NCBI GenBank assembly: GCA_964416595.1
Contig: CAYQES010000019.1
Span: 1-63,326 of the forward strand
Source: JAKFYM01 sp964416595
GTDB lineage: Bacteria > Bdellovibrionota > UBA1018 > CAIPTA01
Length of the DNA: 63,326 bases
Reading direction: 5' to 3'
Below, one piece after another: positions 15,414-23,754 of the stretch (position 1 is the stretch's first letter; each line of letters begins with the position of its first letter). The notes beneath the pieces are model-generated. The model was not told where the DNA came from, made no database searches, and saw nothing but the letters and a program-made list of their open reading frames with translations. The translations under genes were made by a program, and so were the position numbers.

Positions 15414-16839
15414 TCTTTACATATAACTTAATCCGGCTTCCGGGTCTTAGATTTTTTGAGCGCTCGATATAGTTCCAGCGGCGAATTTCATCGACGCGCA
15501 CAGCGTAACGGCGGGAAATCGCATAGAGCGTATCCCCCCTTTGCACCACGTGCGTAACAGTTCGACGGCCCTTAGGCGCTTTACGAACAGAACGGCCCTC
15601 TCCCACGGATGCCAAAGTTCGGCTCGCTTGCAACACAGGTCGGCCCCGATCGGGGATCACTAATTCCGTGCCAGGCTTTAAAGCCCGCGCGCTGCGGATT
15701 TCATTCATTGATAAAATGGCTTCCACGGGCACACCATTGTTCGCAGCGATCCGAGAAAGGCTATCGCCCCTACGAATCACATGCCGGCGAAAGCCCGCAT
15801 ACCGCCCGATTTCTCCATTCTCAATGCCCGCAACCACTAAAGCCGCAGCCTCACCTTTTGGTAAACGAATGGTATACGAACCTCTTTGGGGAGGAGTGCA
15901 ACAGCGCTGGAGCTCTGGATTCAATTCCGCCAAACGCTCCCGGGAAATATTCGCCACTTGAGCGATAGTGCGCAAGCTTTCAGCCTTAGGCACACGCACT
16001 TCTTCAAATTCTAAGAGCGAAGGATCCGCAGGGTACGTTTTAAATCCAAACTGCTCCGCATTTTTTCCAATGATCGCGGCGGCAATCATTTTTGGCACAT
16101 AATCTTTCGTTTCCCGTTTTAGCGCCTTACGGTCCCGGGCGATGGTCCAGAAATCTCTTGTATCCAAGCGGGCAATGGCCCTGCGGATTTTGCGCTCACC
16201 AGAATTGTATGCGGCACAAGCCAAGTGCCAGTCGCCAAACTCATTATGGAGACGAGTTAAATACTGGATCGCAGCTTCGGTGCTCTTGATCGGATCGCGT
16301 CGTTCATCCTGCCACCAATCAGATTTCAAGCCAAACAGACGACCCGTGGATTTAATAAATTGCCAAGGGCCCGTGGCCCCCGCATGGGAGTGGGCCTGGG
16401 TGGAAAAACCGCTCTCGATCATCGCGAGATAAATTAAATCTTGGGGCAAGCCCGCTTCTTTCAAACGGGGCAAGATCACGGGCTCCATTTTAGCTTTTCG
16501 CTCTAGATAAATGGCAAAGTGCCGGCGGCCCACACCGGTGAAATAATCCACCCAGTTTTGCACTTCCTTATTATAGGCCACGGGGATATCGAAATCTTTG
16601 TTTTGCAGATCCACGTTCATTATCTCTTCGTGGATAGAATAAGAGGTTCCGCTACCGGAAGAGGCGGGGGATCTGGAGTCGCCACTTACATTCAGTAATC
16701 CACCCTCACCTTTTGTGGAAAATAGTCCACCTTCGGTTCGCACACTTTTAGAGCTACAGCTGGCCAAGAGCAGCAATAAACCTAAACACCCAAAATAACT
16801 CTTACAGGTTTGCAAAACCACCCCTTCCAGATCCAACAT
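15394..16839 (-). CDS. membrane-bound lytic murein transglycosylase, MltD type with two LysM domains
   Basis: 481 residues. A lipoprotein signal (L-L-L-L-L-A-S-C) is followed by a family 1 SLT domain with catalytic Glu in L-A-M-I-E-S-G-F-S (about residue 140), and A-T-G-P-W-Q-F and A-A-Y-N-S-G-E further on. Two C-terminal LysM peptidoglycan-binding repeats begin H-V-I-R-R-G-D-S-L-S-R-I and H-V-V-Q-R-G-D-T-L-Y-A-I. It cleaves the glycan strand with anhydromuropeptide release. It is the first gene of the coupled run to pfkA; 49 bp separate it from the next upstream gene. Confidence 0.92.
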   Translation of the reverse strand: MLDLEGVVLQTCKSYFGCLGLLLLLASCSSKSVRTEGGLFSTKGEGGLLNVSGDSRSPASSGSGTSYSIHEEIMNVDLQNKDFDIPVAYNKEVQNWVDYFTGVGRRHFAIYLERKAKMEPVILPRLKEAGLPQDLIYLAMIESGFSTQAHSHAGATGPWQFIKSTGRLFGLKSDWWQDERRDPIKSTEAAIQYLTRLHNEFGDWHLACAAYNSGERKIRRAIARLDTRDFWTIARDRKALKRETKDYVPKMIAAAIIGKNAEQFGFKTYPADPSLLEFEEVRVPKAESLRTIAQVANISRERLAELNPELQRCCTPPQRGSYTIRLPKGEAAALVVAGIENGEIGRYAGFRRHVIRRGDSLSRIAANNGVPVEAILSMNEIRSARALKPGTELVIPDRGRPVLQASRTLASVGEGRSVRKAPKGRRTVTHVVQRGDTLYAISRRYAVRVDEIRRWNYIERSKNLRPGSRIKLYVKNEHSRI

Positions 16840-16888
16840 TGAGTGTCGGTCTTTCTATCTTATCGGCGGATTTTCGAGGGAGTCAAGG

Positions 16889-18040
16889 CTACTGTGCCGG
16901 ATCGGATTCTTCCACTACCGGATTGATCTGGAAGTTCCCTAAAATATTAGTGGTTTCCTGCAATTGCTGGATCAGCGTTTCCGTGTACCTTACTTGGCGC
17001 ACCTGGCCCGAACGGTCCATCACAAATTGCTCGCCCAAGAGCTCGCCCGCTATGCCCTCCATCACAATTTGGTAATCCTTATTGGCGCCTATGATATCAA
17101 TAGGACGCACCCGCAAATTCGTGACCGCCCGAATACGCTCAATAAAATGATAGCCCGATACCGCATCTAAATCCTCCCAGCGCTGGGCAAAGCGCCCCCG
17201 CTCCCGAAAATGAACATGCTGCGCCAAATGGGCCGCATCCAACCACTCCTGCACATCCTTCACATCCACACTATGTTTATAGACCAAATCTGCTCCACCC
17301 CGAATGGCCGCTGGTGTTCTGCTCCCTACAACATCGCTTAAACGATTCTGCATCTGCTGGCGCACGGACGCAAAAATCGATTGGCTTTCATTGGCCATCG
17401 GTAAATCTCGCCGCTCCCCGAGCACAGGTTGGCGAATACCCACCGCCACCCAAGCGAAGGTTTCATCTTCCTCGATCCGCCAATAACGGAAAAACATCGT
17501 GTCGCCCCCCACAACAGTGCCCCGGGCTTTTAAACGCAGCATGCGATCGGCCTCTTCCACTAAATACATTTTAGTTGGAGCGGGTAACACAAAGTTCGCG
17601 CTGATGCGGTGGCTTTCATCCATGGTGATGCGGTCGGAACTGTTAAGGCCCGTAGCGAGCAGCAGGAATCGATTGGGGCGCACCTCCAGCATGGAGATCT
17701 CGTAATTGCGCCGGAGTTCTTCTTCTTTGCCTGAGGAAAAATCCTCAGGAAGCAGCAAGCGAGACAAATCCCGCGTATAGCGGCCATGCACTTCGCTATA
17801 GTAGCGTTGGTAGCGCACCATTTTATTTAAGGCCTCGAGGAGGAGTTGTCGGCGAGAAATTTGTTGTTTGGCTTCTTGGTCGATTTGCAGAAAATTTTTA
17901 TTGCCGATTTGCGGGAGAAGCCAGAGAAAACACAGGGCCGTGGCGCAAACCGTGAGCAGATGAAAAACCCCCGCTAGGGATTTCCACCGGCGCAGGCGCT
18001 GGCGCACTGAGAAGATTTCGTCGTTTGCTTCGTTCCCCAT
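16889..18040 (-). CDS. single-pass membrane protein with two pilin-headgroup-like segments
   Basis: 383 residues from ATG 18040 (ATG 18067 is also possible; neither has a good ribosome-binding site). A short cytosolic segment is followed by one transmembrane helix near residues 25-45. The periplasmic part shows two stretches of the form A-x-x-x-Q/Y-x-x-Y-x-x-x-x-G-R-Y/F-x-x-x-x-x-x-L: one around 62-90 (Q-R-Y-Y-S-E-V-H-G-R-Y-T-R-D) and one around 270-295 (L-A-Q-H-V-H-F-R-E-R-G-R-F). This pattern is common in type IV pilin headgroups. No prepilin cleavage site is seen. The resemblance is my reading of the pattern, not a confirmed homology. Confidence 0.6.
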   Translation of the reverse strand: MGNEANDEIFSVRQRLRRWKSLAGVFHLLTVCATALCFLWLLPQIGNKNFLQIDQEAKQQISRRQLLLEALNKMVRYQRYYSEVHGRYTRDLSRLLLPEDFSSGKEEELRRNYEISMLEVRPNRFLLLATGLNSSDRITMDESHRISANFVLPAPTKMYLVEEADRMLRLKARGTVVGGDTMFFRYWRIEEDETFAWVAVGIRQPVLGERRDLPMANESQSIFASVRQQMQNRLSDVVGSRTPAAIRGGADLVYKHSVDVKDVQEWLDAAHLAQHVHFRERGRFAQRWEDLDAVSGYHFIERIRAVTNLRVRPIDIIGANKDYQIVMEGIAGELLGEQFVMDRSGQVRQVRYTETLIQQLQETTNILGNFQINPVVEESDPAQ

Positions 18041-18206
18041 ACCCGTGTAAGAAAATGCAAGCGCCATACCGTAAAAATTAAAACTGTTAGAAAAAGTTTG
18101 TTATTTATAACTAATTGAAAATATTGGTAAATTTTTACAAAAAAAACAAAACTAAACAAAAACACAATATGCTTGCCAACGATTTTTCCGACGAACTTTT
18201 AGCCAC

Positions 18207-18250
18207 TGACTAAGGCTTAGTCAGGCAAATAAATATTGCAATGCAATATT
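18207..18250. repeat. two tandem perfect palindromes
   Basis: TGACTAAG-g-CTTAGTCA occupies 18207-18223 and AATATTGCA-a-TGCAATATT occupies 18232-18250. Arms are 8 and 9 bp with single-base centres, 8 bp apart. They lie in the AT-rich region between two divergent genes, ending 44 bp before the ATG at 18295. They could be operators or form stem-loops in the leader. The second palindrome contains an in-frame ATG at 18241 that I do not use as a start. Confidence 0.6.
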
Positions 18251-18294
18251 TCCTACGGCATAAGCTCCAGCAAACACACTTGAGTGAATGCGCT

Positions 18295-18966
18295 ATGCAA
18301 ATTTTCATTCCACTCCTAATTCCCCTAGTGGCTTCTGCTGTCTCCTGGGATTGGGCCCTAGATCTATCCTCAGTGCCCCAACCCAACGCCATCACCAGTT
18401 GGACTAATCCCCAATATGAAAGCCAAGGGATCGAATTAAGTAAACGTGAGCACACAGAAATCCCCCCAAGCTGCCCCGATAAGCGCCTCTACCCTACTCA
18501 CCCTCAACAATTCACCAAGATCTACCACGTGTATCGCGTGGCCAATTACAACAACAGAAAAGTACCCTATGATTCCGAGGTTTGTTTGATCGCCAGCCGT
18601 TCTCCCTCACCCGCCAAACGCACCTGCCTGCTCACAGATACTTTCATACACTCGCTCATCTCCGACACCTTCCAGGATAGCTGCGGAAACCTCTACCGGG
18701 GCGTATGGGTCATGAATTTCTTAAAAAAGCAGGAAACCATTGGCACCTTGTTTTCGAAAGGTAGAACCCTCTACGAAGATCCAAACTCGCCTTTCGAAAA
18801 AGATATGATCGAAGGCCAAACCTATCCTTCTACCCAAAAAGAATTTTTATTTCTCACGCCTCTATTCCCGGGCGATAAAGAACTCATAGAAAAGATGAAA
18901 CAAAGCGCGCAAGAAACCCACGCATACAATCCCGAAACCCATCTCTTCACGCCGATCGCTCAGTAA
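18295..18966 (+). CDS. secreted protein of unknown function
   Basis: 223 residues. ATG 18295 is chosen because it starts a clean signal peptide (M-Q-I-F-I-P-L-L-I-P-L-V-A-S-A); the ATG at 18241 sits inside a palindrome and would add 18 polar residues. The mature protein has about six cysteines and motifs such as H-V-Y-R-V-A-N-Y-N-N-R-K-V-P-Y. I considered a DNA/RNA non-specific endonuclease, but the required D-R-G-H motif is absent. No family is recognised. It stands alone, followed by about 216 bp containing only a weak hairpin at 19011-19025. Confidence 0.6.
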   Translation: MQIFIPLLIPLVASAVSWDWALDLSSVPQPNAITSWTNPQYESQGIELSKREHTEIPPSCPDKRLYPTHPQQFTKIYHVYRVANYNNRKVPYDSEVCLIASRSPSPAKRTCLLTDTFIHSLISDTFQDSCGNLYRGVWVMNFLKKQETIGTLFSKGRTLYEDPNSPFEKDMIEGQTYPSTQKEFLFLTPLFPGDKELIEKMKQSAQETHAYNPETHLFTPIAQ

Positions 18967-19182
18967 AACAAATTCTTTGAGCTTTACATTTTTTAATCTC
19001 TGCGGCGCAAGGAAGTTTTGCTTCCCAACCATTTCCTAAATTTACCTGGATCTATCTAGAGAGTTTCCTCAACAATCGCTAAAAATTCCCAATCTATTCC
19101 TCACCAAACTCTGACCCCCAAATTTCTTACGCCCAGCTATCTTCCTCAAACAACAAATTAAAAACCAAATGCAGGAGATTTT

Positions 19183-19767
19183 ATGGACAAGATCCACCAA
19201 AGCCGTACGCGGAAAAAAGATACTCCGAGAGATTTAATAAATTTCATCCAGCTACGGGCTGCCCTCCCCAGCGACGATCTCGCCATCGCCGATCTACTCA
19301 TGCACACTTTCTTAAGCACCTACAAAGAAAAACTCCCCACAGTGCAAACCTCCGAAGAACGAAAAGAAGAATTGCGCAATGTGCGTGGCCGTAGAAAAAA
19401 CGGCTATGTTTGCGTGGCGGAACTAGGCTACAAAATCATCGGCACCTTTGCCTTGATCCACCCTGAATCCCCTTCTTCCGAAGCCTGGCGACCCAATGGC
19501 GCCACTCTCCGTTGCGTTGCCATCGATCCTCACTTTCATGGCCTGGCCCTATCGGAATTGCTACTGGAAGAAGCGGACCGTATCAGCAAATTATGGGCGG
19601 CGAGTGGCATTTACCTGCACGTGCAAGACGGCGCGGAAAAGGTAGCAGCGCTCTACGAAAAACACGGCTATGTTCGGGATCCCAGCGGCGACAAAATTGC
19701 TCTCGGCAATAAATTACTGGGCTATATGAAAGCATTGGAAAAGAGCCGTGACACAGAAATCGTATAA
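19183..19767 (+). CDS. GNAT-family N-acetyltransferase
   Basis: 194 residues. A 25-residue basic leader precedes a GNAT domain: R-A-A-L-P-S-D-D-L-A-I-A-D, a central strand with Y-V-C-V-A-E, then motif A around L-R-C-V-A-I-D-P-H-F-H-G-L-A-L-S-E-L-L-L-E-E, and the terminal A-A-L-Y-E-K-H-G-Y. Uses acetyl-CoA on an unknown amine. AGGAGATTTT precedes the ATG. The 3' end overlaps the start of the downstream transporter by 20 bp. The pairing could mean a drug- or metabolite-modifying enzyme with its exporter, which is only inference. Confidence 0.85.
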   Translation: MDKIHQSRTRKKDTPRDLINFIQLRAALPSDDLAIADLLMHTFLSTYKEKLPTVQTSEERKEELRNVRGRRKNGYVCVAELGYKIIGTFALIHPESPSSEAWRPNGATLRCVAIDPHFHGLALSELLLEEADRISKLWAASGIYLHVQDGAEKVAALYEKHGYVRDPSGDKIALGNKLLGYMKALEKSRDTEIV

Positions 19768-20647
19768 CGGCTTTGCCATCGCACTTTTGGCCGCCTTTCT
19801 CTGGGCCGTGGTGGGATTGCTCACGGTGCTGGGCTTCCGGCAAGACCCTGCGCTCTCGAGCTTCGCCGGAACTTTTTTCCGGGTGATAGTGAACTTAAGT
19901 TTTGTGCTTTTTGTGCATGCCTTCTTGCGAAAGAAAAAGGGCTTACCCTGGGGCGATCGCTCCAGCCCTCTTTGGCTATGGGGAGCATTAGGCGCCCTTA
20001 CGATCACAACATATTTTATGTCAGTGCAATCCCTGGGTGTGGGCGAAGCCACTCTACTACAAGGCGTACAAGGCATAGTGGTAGCGCTCCTTGCACCAAG
20101 ATTTTTAAAACAATCTACCTCCTGGCTTTCGTTCTTGGCCATCCTGTTAGGCTTCATGGGTTTGGCTCTTTTAGTGGGGGGCGGAAAAAGCGGAAACTAT
20201 GAAGGCAAAGCCTTGGCGCTCGCTTCCGGCATCTTTGCGGGCTTAGCGTATCTAGTGCTATCGAAAGAAAGAAACAAACATTCTCCCGAGATCATTAGCT
20301 TCTACTGGTGCCTAGTGAGTTTACTGGCCGTTACAACCTTATTACTCTATGGCAACGTTCCCCTTCCCCAACAAACCCTCACCGTGCTGCCCCTATTGGC
20401 TGGAGGAATTGTGGCGTCCATAGCGCAATGGCTTACGACCGTTGCTTACCAAAAAGCGCCGGCAGTTTATGTTTCCGCTACTACTTATTTAATTCCTGTT
20501 TTTTGTTTGGTGGGAGAAGCTGTTTTTTTTCGCAAAACGATCTCGCCGCAAACGATCATGGCCAGTGCCTTGATTCTGGGCTCAGGGATTTTGCTACCGA
20601 TTTTAGGGATGCAAAAATCTGAACCGAGAATGGAAGAGCAGGCCTAG
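19748..20647 (+). CDS. EamA/DMT-superfamily transporter
   Basis: 299 residues with ten predicted transmembrane helices in two EamA repeats (about 8-140 and 155-285), as in drug/metabolite exporters of the RhaT/YdcZ type. Typical signatures are A-L-L-A-A-F-L-W-A-V near the start and the repeat boundary A-L-A-S-G-I-F-A-G-L-A-Y. The start is GTG 19748, inside the end of the GNAT gene. The substrate is unknown. A perfect 19-bp inverted repeat and a terminator follow the stop. Confidence 0.87.
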   Translation: MTQKSYNGFAIALLAAFLWAVVGLLTVLGFRQDPALSSFAGTFFRVIVNLSFVLFVHAFLRKKKGLPWGDRSSPLWLWGALGALTITTYFMSVQSLGVGEATLLQGVQGIVVALLAPRFLKQSTSWLSFLAILLGFMGLALLVGGGKSGNYEGKALALASGIFAGLAYLVLSKERNKHSPEIISFYWCLVSLLAVTTLLLYGNVPLPQQTLTVLPLLAGGIVASIAQWLTTVAYQKAPAVYVSATTYLIPVFCLVGEAVFFRKTISPQTIMASALILGSGILLPILGMQKSEPRMEEQA

Positions 20648-20719
20648 AGCTCCGGTAATTTTTTAAAGAATTCTAGGTAAGGCAGGAAAAAACTTTGGCC
20701 CTTCAAGGGCTTAAACATT

Positions 20720-20770
20720 CTATGGATCATACTCCATATTATAGACCAGTTTATGGAGTATGATCCATAG
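20720..20770. repeat. perfect 19-bp inverted repeat
   Basis: CTATGGATCATACTCCATA (20720-20738) is followed after 13 bases by its exact reverse complement (20752-20770). It lies in the convergent gap between the DMT transporter and the H1-like gene. There is no T tract, and arms this long and perfect are unusual for a simple terminator. It could be a strong RNA hairpin, a protein-binding site or the relic of a mobile element end. A terminator follows at 20787-20819. Confidence 0.75.
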
Positions 20771-20786
20771 GGTTATTAATGCCATA

Positions 20787-20819
20787 AAAAAGCCCAACCA
20801 TTAACTGGTCAGGCTTTTG
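20787..20819. terminator. bidirectional rho-independent terminator
   Basis: AAAAGCC-ca-ACCA, a short loop TTAA-type region, and TGGT-ca-GGCTTTT form an 11-bp stem with one 2-bp internal mismatch, flanked by A residues on the left and T residues on the right. The symmetric A/T tracts mean it can stop transcripts from both the transporter (plus) and the H1-like gene (minus, ends 20842). Confidence 0.75.
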
Positions 20820-20841
20820 TTTCAATCGTCCTAAGTAATAT

Positions 20842-21300
20842 TTATTTACGCTTAGCGGATTTCTTTCTTGTACCACCGGCTTTTTTCTTCGTGGCTTTTT
20901 TCGCGCTGGTGTGGCGGCGAGGAGCAGCTTTTTTGGTGGTGGCAGCGCGGATCGCGGTGCGGATCGTGTCCGCATCGAGTTTTCCTTCTTTTGCTTTTTT
21001 CAAAAGATCGTTGCCAATTTTTTCCAACTCTTTGCTCTGAGTTTTAATGAAAGAGCGAACCACTTTCACTTCACCAGGAAGATCAGCAGCGAGTTTTTCG
21101 ATTTGCTTGCGGCGTTGGCCAACAAAAGCGACAACTTTTTTAGCGTCTTTAGAAGTTTTCACTTTTTGGCGCAATTCTTGGGCTTTGCCATCGGCAAAAC
21201 GGCGCACTTCATTCACTAGGGAACCGGACTCAATTTTCTTTTTGAGAGTTTCTTCCAGTTTTCCTAATTTCTTCACCACATTTTTTACGTCTAACTTCAT
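20842..21300 (-). CDS. histone H1-like lysine-rich DNA-binding protein
   Basis: 152 residues from ATG 21300, preceded by AAGGAGCC; an upstream start at 21393 would run into the nadE 3' region and has no support. The first 120 residues are helical and heptad-like (K-K-L-G-K-L-E-E-T-L-K-K-K). The last 30 are a low-complexity A/K/R tail with P-R-R-H-T-S-A-K-K-A-T-K-K-K, like bacterial histone H1 homologues (Hc1/BpH1 type). It probably binds DNA without sequence specificity and compacts the nucleoid. The tail could also bind RNA or polyphosphate. Confidence 0.65.
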   Translation of the reverse strand: MKLDVKNVVKKLGKLEETLKKKIESGSLVNEVRRFADGKAQELRQKVKTSKDAKKVVAFVGQRRKQIEKLAADLPGEVKVVRSFIKTQSKELEKIGNDLLKKAKEGKLDADTIRTAIRAATTKKAAPRRHTSAKKATKKKAGGTRKKSAKRK

Positions 21301-21380
21301 GGGCTTGGGCTCCTTATATGAGTAAAATCCTCGGGCTACAGAGGTTTTAACACTCCACATAAGATGCCTCAAGTAAAAAT

Positions 21381-23072
21381 CTAGACAGTGCAAGTGAGCG
21401 GGTAAGAGCGACCAGGGCCAAAAGCCCGGGTCGAAACCCGTAGAATCACAGGGGCTTGCTTCCGTTTATACTCGTTCAAAGCCACTGATCGGTGGATCTT
21501 CTCTAAGAGCGGTAAATCTGCCGCAGGAAAGGCCTGCATTTCCTTTAAAGCAGCCTTTGGCTCGAGTTCCTGTTCCACCAATAGGCGCAAAGCCGCATCC
21601 AAAAGATCATAGGGGGGTAAGGTATCTTGGTCCGTTTGGTTAGGTTTTAGCTCTGCCGAAGGAGGCTTCGTAAAAGTGCGCTCAGGGATCAGGGGCTTCA
21701 CCTCGTTCATATAACGAGCAAGCTCGTAGACCTCGCCCTTATAGAGATCCCCGATCGGCGCCAAAGCCCCGCAAAGATCCCCATAGAGGGTGGCATAGCC
21801 CATGGCAAACTCACTCTTATTGCCCGTAGCGAGGCCCAGGGCCTTAAACTTATTGGCAAACGCCATCACGGCCATACCCCTAAGGCGCGACTGCAAATTC
21901 TCCTCCGTGGCGTCCTCCGGCATGCCTTCAAAAAAAGGCTTTAAAGCCATGGCGAAAGTGGAATGGGGCATTTTAATGGGAAAATGTTTGAAGTTAAGGC
22001 CAAGGTTTCGGGCGAGGATTTCCGCGTCCTCCACGCTGTGAACGGAAGAGAATTTACTCGGCATCGCTAAGCCGATCACATTCTCAGCTCCGAATGCTTC
22101 ACAAGCCAAAACCGCCACCAGGGCTGAATCAATTCCGCCAGACAATCCCAGCACCGCCCGGGAAAAACCGTTTTTCTTGCCGTAATCCCTCAAGCCCGTA
22201 ACGAGCATGCGATTTAAATCCCGCAATTCCCGCTGAGCGATTTGCTTGCCGCTAGAATGGCTGTTTTCCCGCCAGAATAAATTTTCCCCGGAAGCTTCCT
22301 CTTTTTCTTTCCACAATTCCCCTTGGGGGCCAAACACAAAAGCATCCCCATCGAACAATACATCATCTTGGGCGCCGAAGTGATTCACATAGGCGATCGG
22401 CACTTTGTATTCTTTAGCCGCGGCCTGGATGGTAGCTCGGCGCCGGTCCCGTTTTTTGCGATCATAGGGCGAAGCGGAAAGATTGATTAAAAAATCACAA
22501 CCCTTTTTCACCAAAGCTTCCGTGGGATTTTGGGTGTGCACTTTTTTTTCCCGGATCATCATCCCGTGCCACGAATCTTCACAAATAAGGAGACCAATTT
22601 TTTTCCCCTTGTGGGTGATCGGCTCCCGGTAGCGATCAAGTAAATCCGCGGCGGAATCAAAATAGCGGCTCTCGTGGAAAATCTCGTAATAAGGAATCAA
22701 AGTTTTAGCGCGAATCTCTTGCTGATCACCGTGCAAAAAGACCGCGCAATTGGCTAAGCCCCGAGGGCTAATAGATTTTGCATCCACAGGAAGAGTTGTA
22801 CCCACCACCACAGCCACTTGGGGATAATTATCCTTTAACCAGTCATGGAATTCCTGCAATTGGCTTTGGGCTTTTTCCACCCAGGCGGGGCGATGTAAAA
22901 GATCTTTTGGAAAATACCCCACGAGGGAGAGCTCGGGGAAAACTAAAAAATCCGCGCCCTCGGCCACGGCTTCTTTTACTTTTACACAATGGATTTTTAG
23001 GTTCCCCGCAAAGTCCCCCACCCGCACGTTCACGGGTAGAAGCGCAAGTTTGGAAAAACCCGGGGATGTCAT
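21381..23072 (-). CDS. nadE: glutamine-dependent NAD+ synthetase
   Basis: 563 residues joining an N-terminal carbon-nitrogen hydrolase (glutaminase) domain to an ATP-dependent NAD synthase domain. Glutaminase triad residues are visible in F-P-E-L-S (Glu), in the K-T-L-I-P-Y-Y-E region (Lys) and in L-L-I-C-E-D-S (Cys). The synthase P-loop is G-L-S-G-G-I-D-S-A-L near residue 303. It converts deamido-NAD+ to NAD+ using glutamine. It is followed by ndk upstream on the same strand (10 bp gap), so ndk-nadE may be one transcript. Confidence 0.94.
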   Translation of the reverse strand: MTSPGFSKLALLPVNVRVGDFAGNLKIHCVKVKEAVAEGADFLVFPELSLVGYFPKDLLHRPAWVEKAQSQLQEFHDWLKDNYPQVAVVVGTTLPVDAKSISPRGLANCAVFLHGDQQEIRAKTLIPYYEIFHESRYFDSAADLLDRYREPITHKGKKIGLLICEDSWHGMMIREKKVHTQNPTEALVKKGCDFLINLSASPYDRKKRDRRRATIQAAAKEYKVPIAYVNHFGAQDDVLFDGDAFVFGPQGELWKEKEEASGENLFWRENSHSSGKQIAQRELRDLNRMLVTGLRDYGKKNGFSRAVLGLSGGIDSALVAVLACEAFGAENVIGLAMPSKFSSVHSVEDAEILARNLGLNFKHFPIKMPHSTFAMALKPFFEGMPEDATEENLQSRLRGMAVMAFANKFKALGLATGNKSEFAMGYATLYGDLCGALAPIGDLYKGEVYELARYMNEVKPLIPERTFTKPPSAELKPNQTDQDTLPPYDLLDAALRLLVEQELEPKAALKEMQAFPAADLPLLEKIHRSVALNEYKRKQAPVILRVSTRAFGPGRSYPLTCTV

Positions 23073-23082
23073 GGAAAGAGTG

Positions 23083-23511
23083 CTACTCGCGACCCACTAC
23101 TTCATTTTTATCGAAAAAGTACGCCACTTCTCTTTGGGCGCTGGCAGCGGAATCACTACCATGAACCGCATTGGCTTCGATAGAATCGGCAAAATCTTTG
23201 CGAAGCGTGCCGGGTGCGGCTTTGGCGGGATCTGTGGCACCCATGATTTCCCGATTTCTCATCACGGCGTTTTCACCACGGAGGGCCATGAGCAGAATCG
23301 GGCCACTTGTCATGAAACGGATCAAGCTTTCAAAAAAAGGACGATCTTTATGTTCGATGTAGAAACCTTCGGCTTTTTCTCGTGGCAAGCGGGTCATCTT
23401 AGCGGCTACTACTTCTAAGCCATTTTCTTCAAAACGGCTGATGATCTTACCAATCACATTCTTCTTAACGGCATTGGGTTTAATAATGGAAAAAGTAGTT
23501 TCAATGGCCAT
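23083..23511 (-). CDS. ndk: nucleoside diphosphate kinase
   Basis: 142 residues. Balances NTP pools by phosphohistidine transfer. The active-site histidine lies in N-A-V-H-G-S-D-S near residue 117. The N-terminus T-F-S-I-I-K-P-N-A-V-K-K and G-P-I-L-L-M-A-L-R-G-E-N are diagnostic. Length is the family norm. AGGAG precedes ATG 23511. The gene lies directly upstream of nadE. Confidence 0.96.
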   Translation of the reverse strand: MAIETTFSIIKPNAVKKNVIGKIISRFEENGLEVVAAKMTRLPREKAEGFYIEHKDRPFFESLIRFMTSGPILLMALRGENAVMRNREIMGATDPAKAAPGTLRKDFADSIEANAVHGSDSAASAQREVAYFFDKNEVVGRE

Positions 23512-23660
23512 GAAATTCTCCTCAGGTCTTTAAGCATTTTACTGTAAATGCGCTAGTGCACAAATCTTCAAGGGCAGTTATGGCAAAAGCCGCCTGGAAT
23601 GACAAGGGGTTTGGAAAAAGCTTAACCAATCCTAATATTGCTTCGCGCCACAGAATAAGA

Positions 23661-23709
23661 CTGCTTGTACTTCTCTACTCCCCACTGGAGAAAATAGAGG
23701 TGCAAGCAG
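23661..23709. repeat. stem-loop of 14 bp in the sucD-ndk gap
   Basis: CTGCTTGTACTTCT (23661-23674) pairs with 23696-23709, with two G-U pairs when read as plus-strand RNA. On the minus strand these become A-C mismatches, so the structure favours the plus-strand transcript, although both neighbouring genes read minus. There is no T tract. It could be part of a terminator region or of an unannotated RNA. Confidence 0.4.
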
Positions 23710-23713
23710 GCGA

Positions 23714-23754
23714 ATAAAAAAAGCGCTTCGAACAATTTATTTTCCAATGCGCTT
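23714..23754 (-). terminator. possible terminator overlapping the end of sucD
   Basis: On the minus strand AAGCGC (23754-23749) can pair with GCGCTT (23726-23721), followed by seven T. The loop of about 22 nt holds the sucD stop codon. The stem is short, so this is a weak call. Confidence 0.35.

Noticed and set aside
18241..18966. Secreted DNA/RNA endonuclease reading of this gene
   Set aside because: No D-R-G-H or related catalytic motif was found; only weak similarity of residue pattern.
19011..19025. Hairpin GGAAG-ttttg-CTTCC as a terminator
   Set aside because: Stem of only 5 bp and no T tract.
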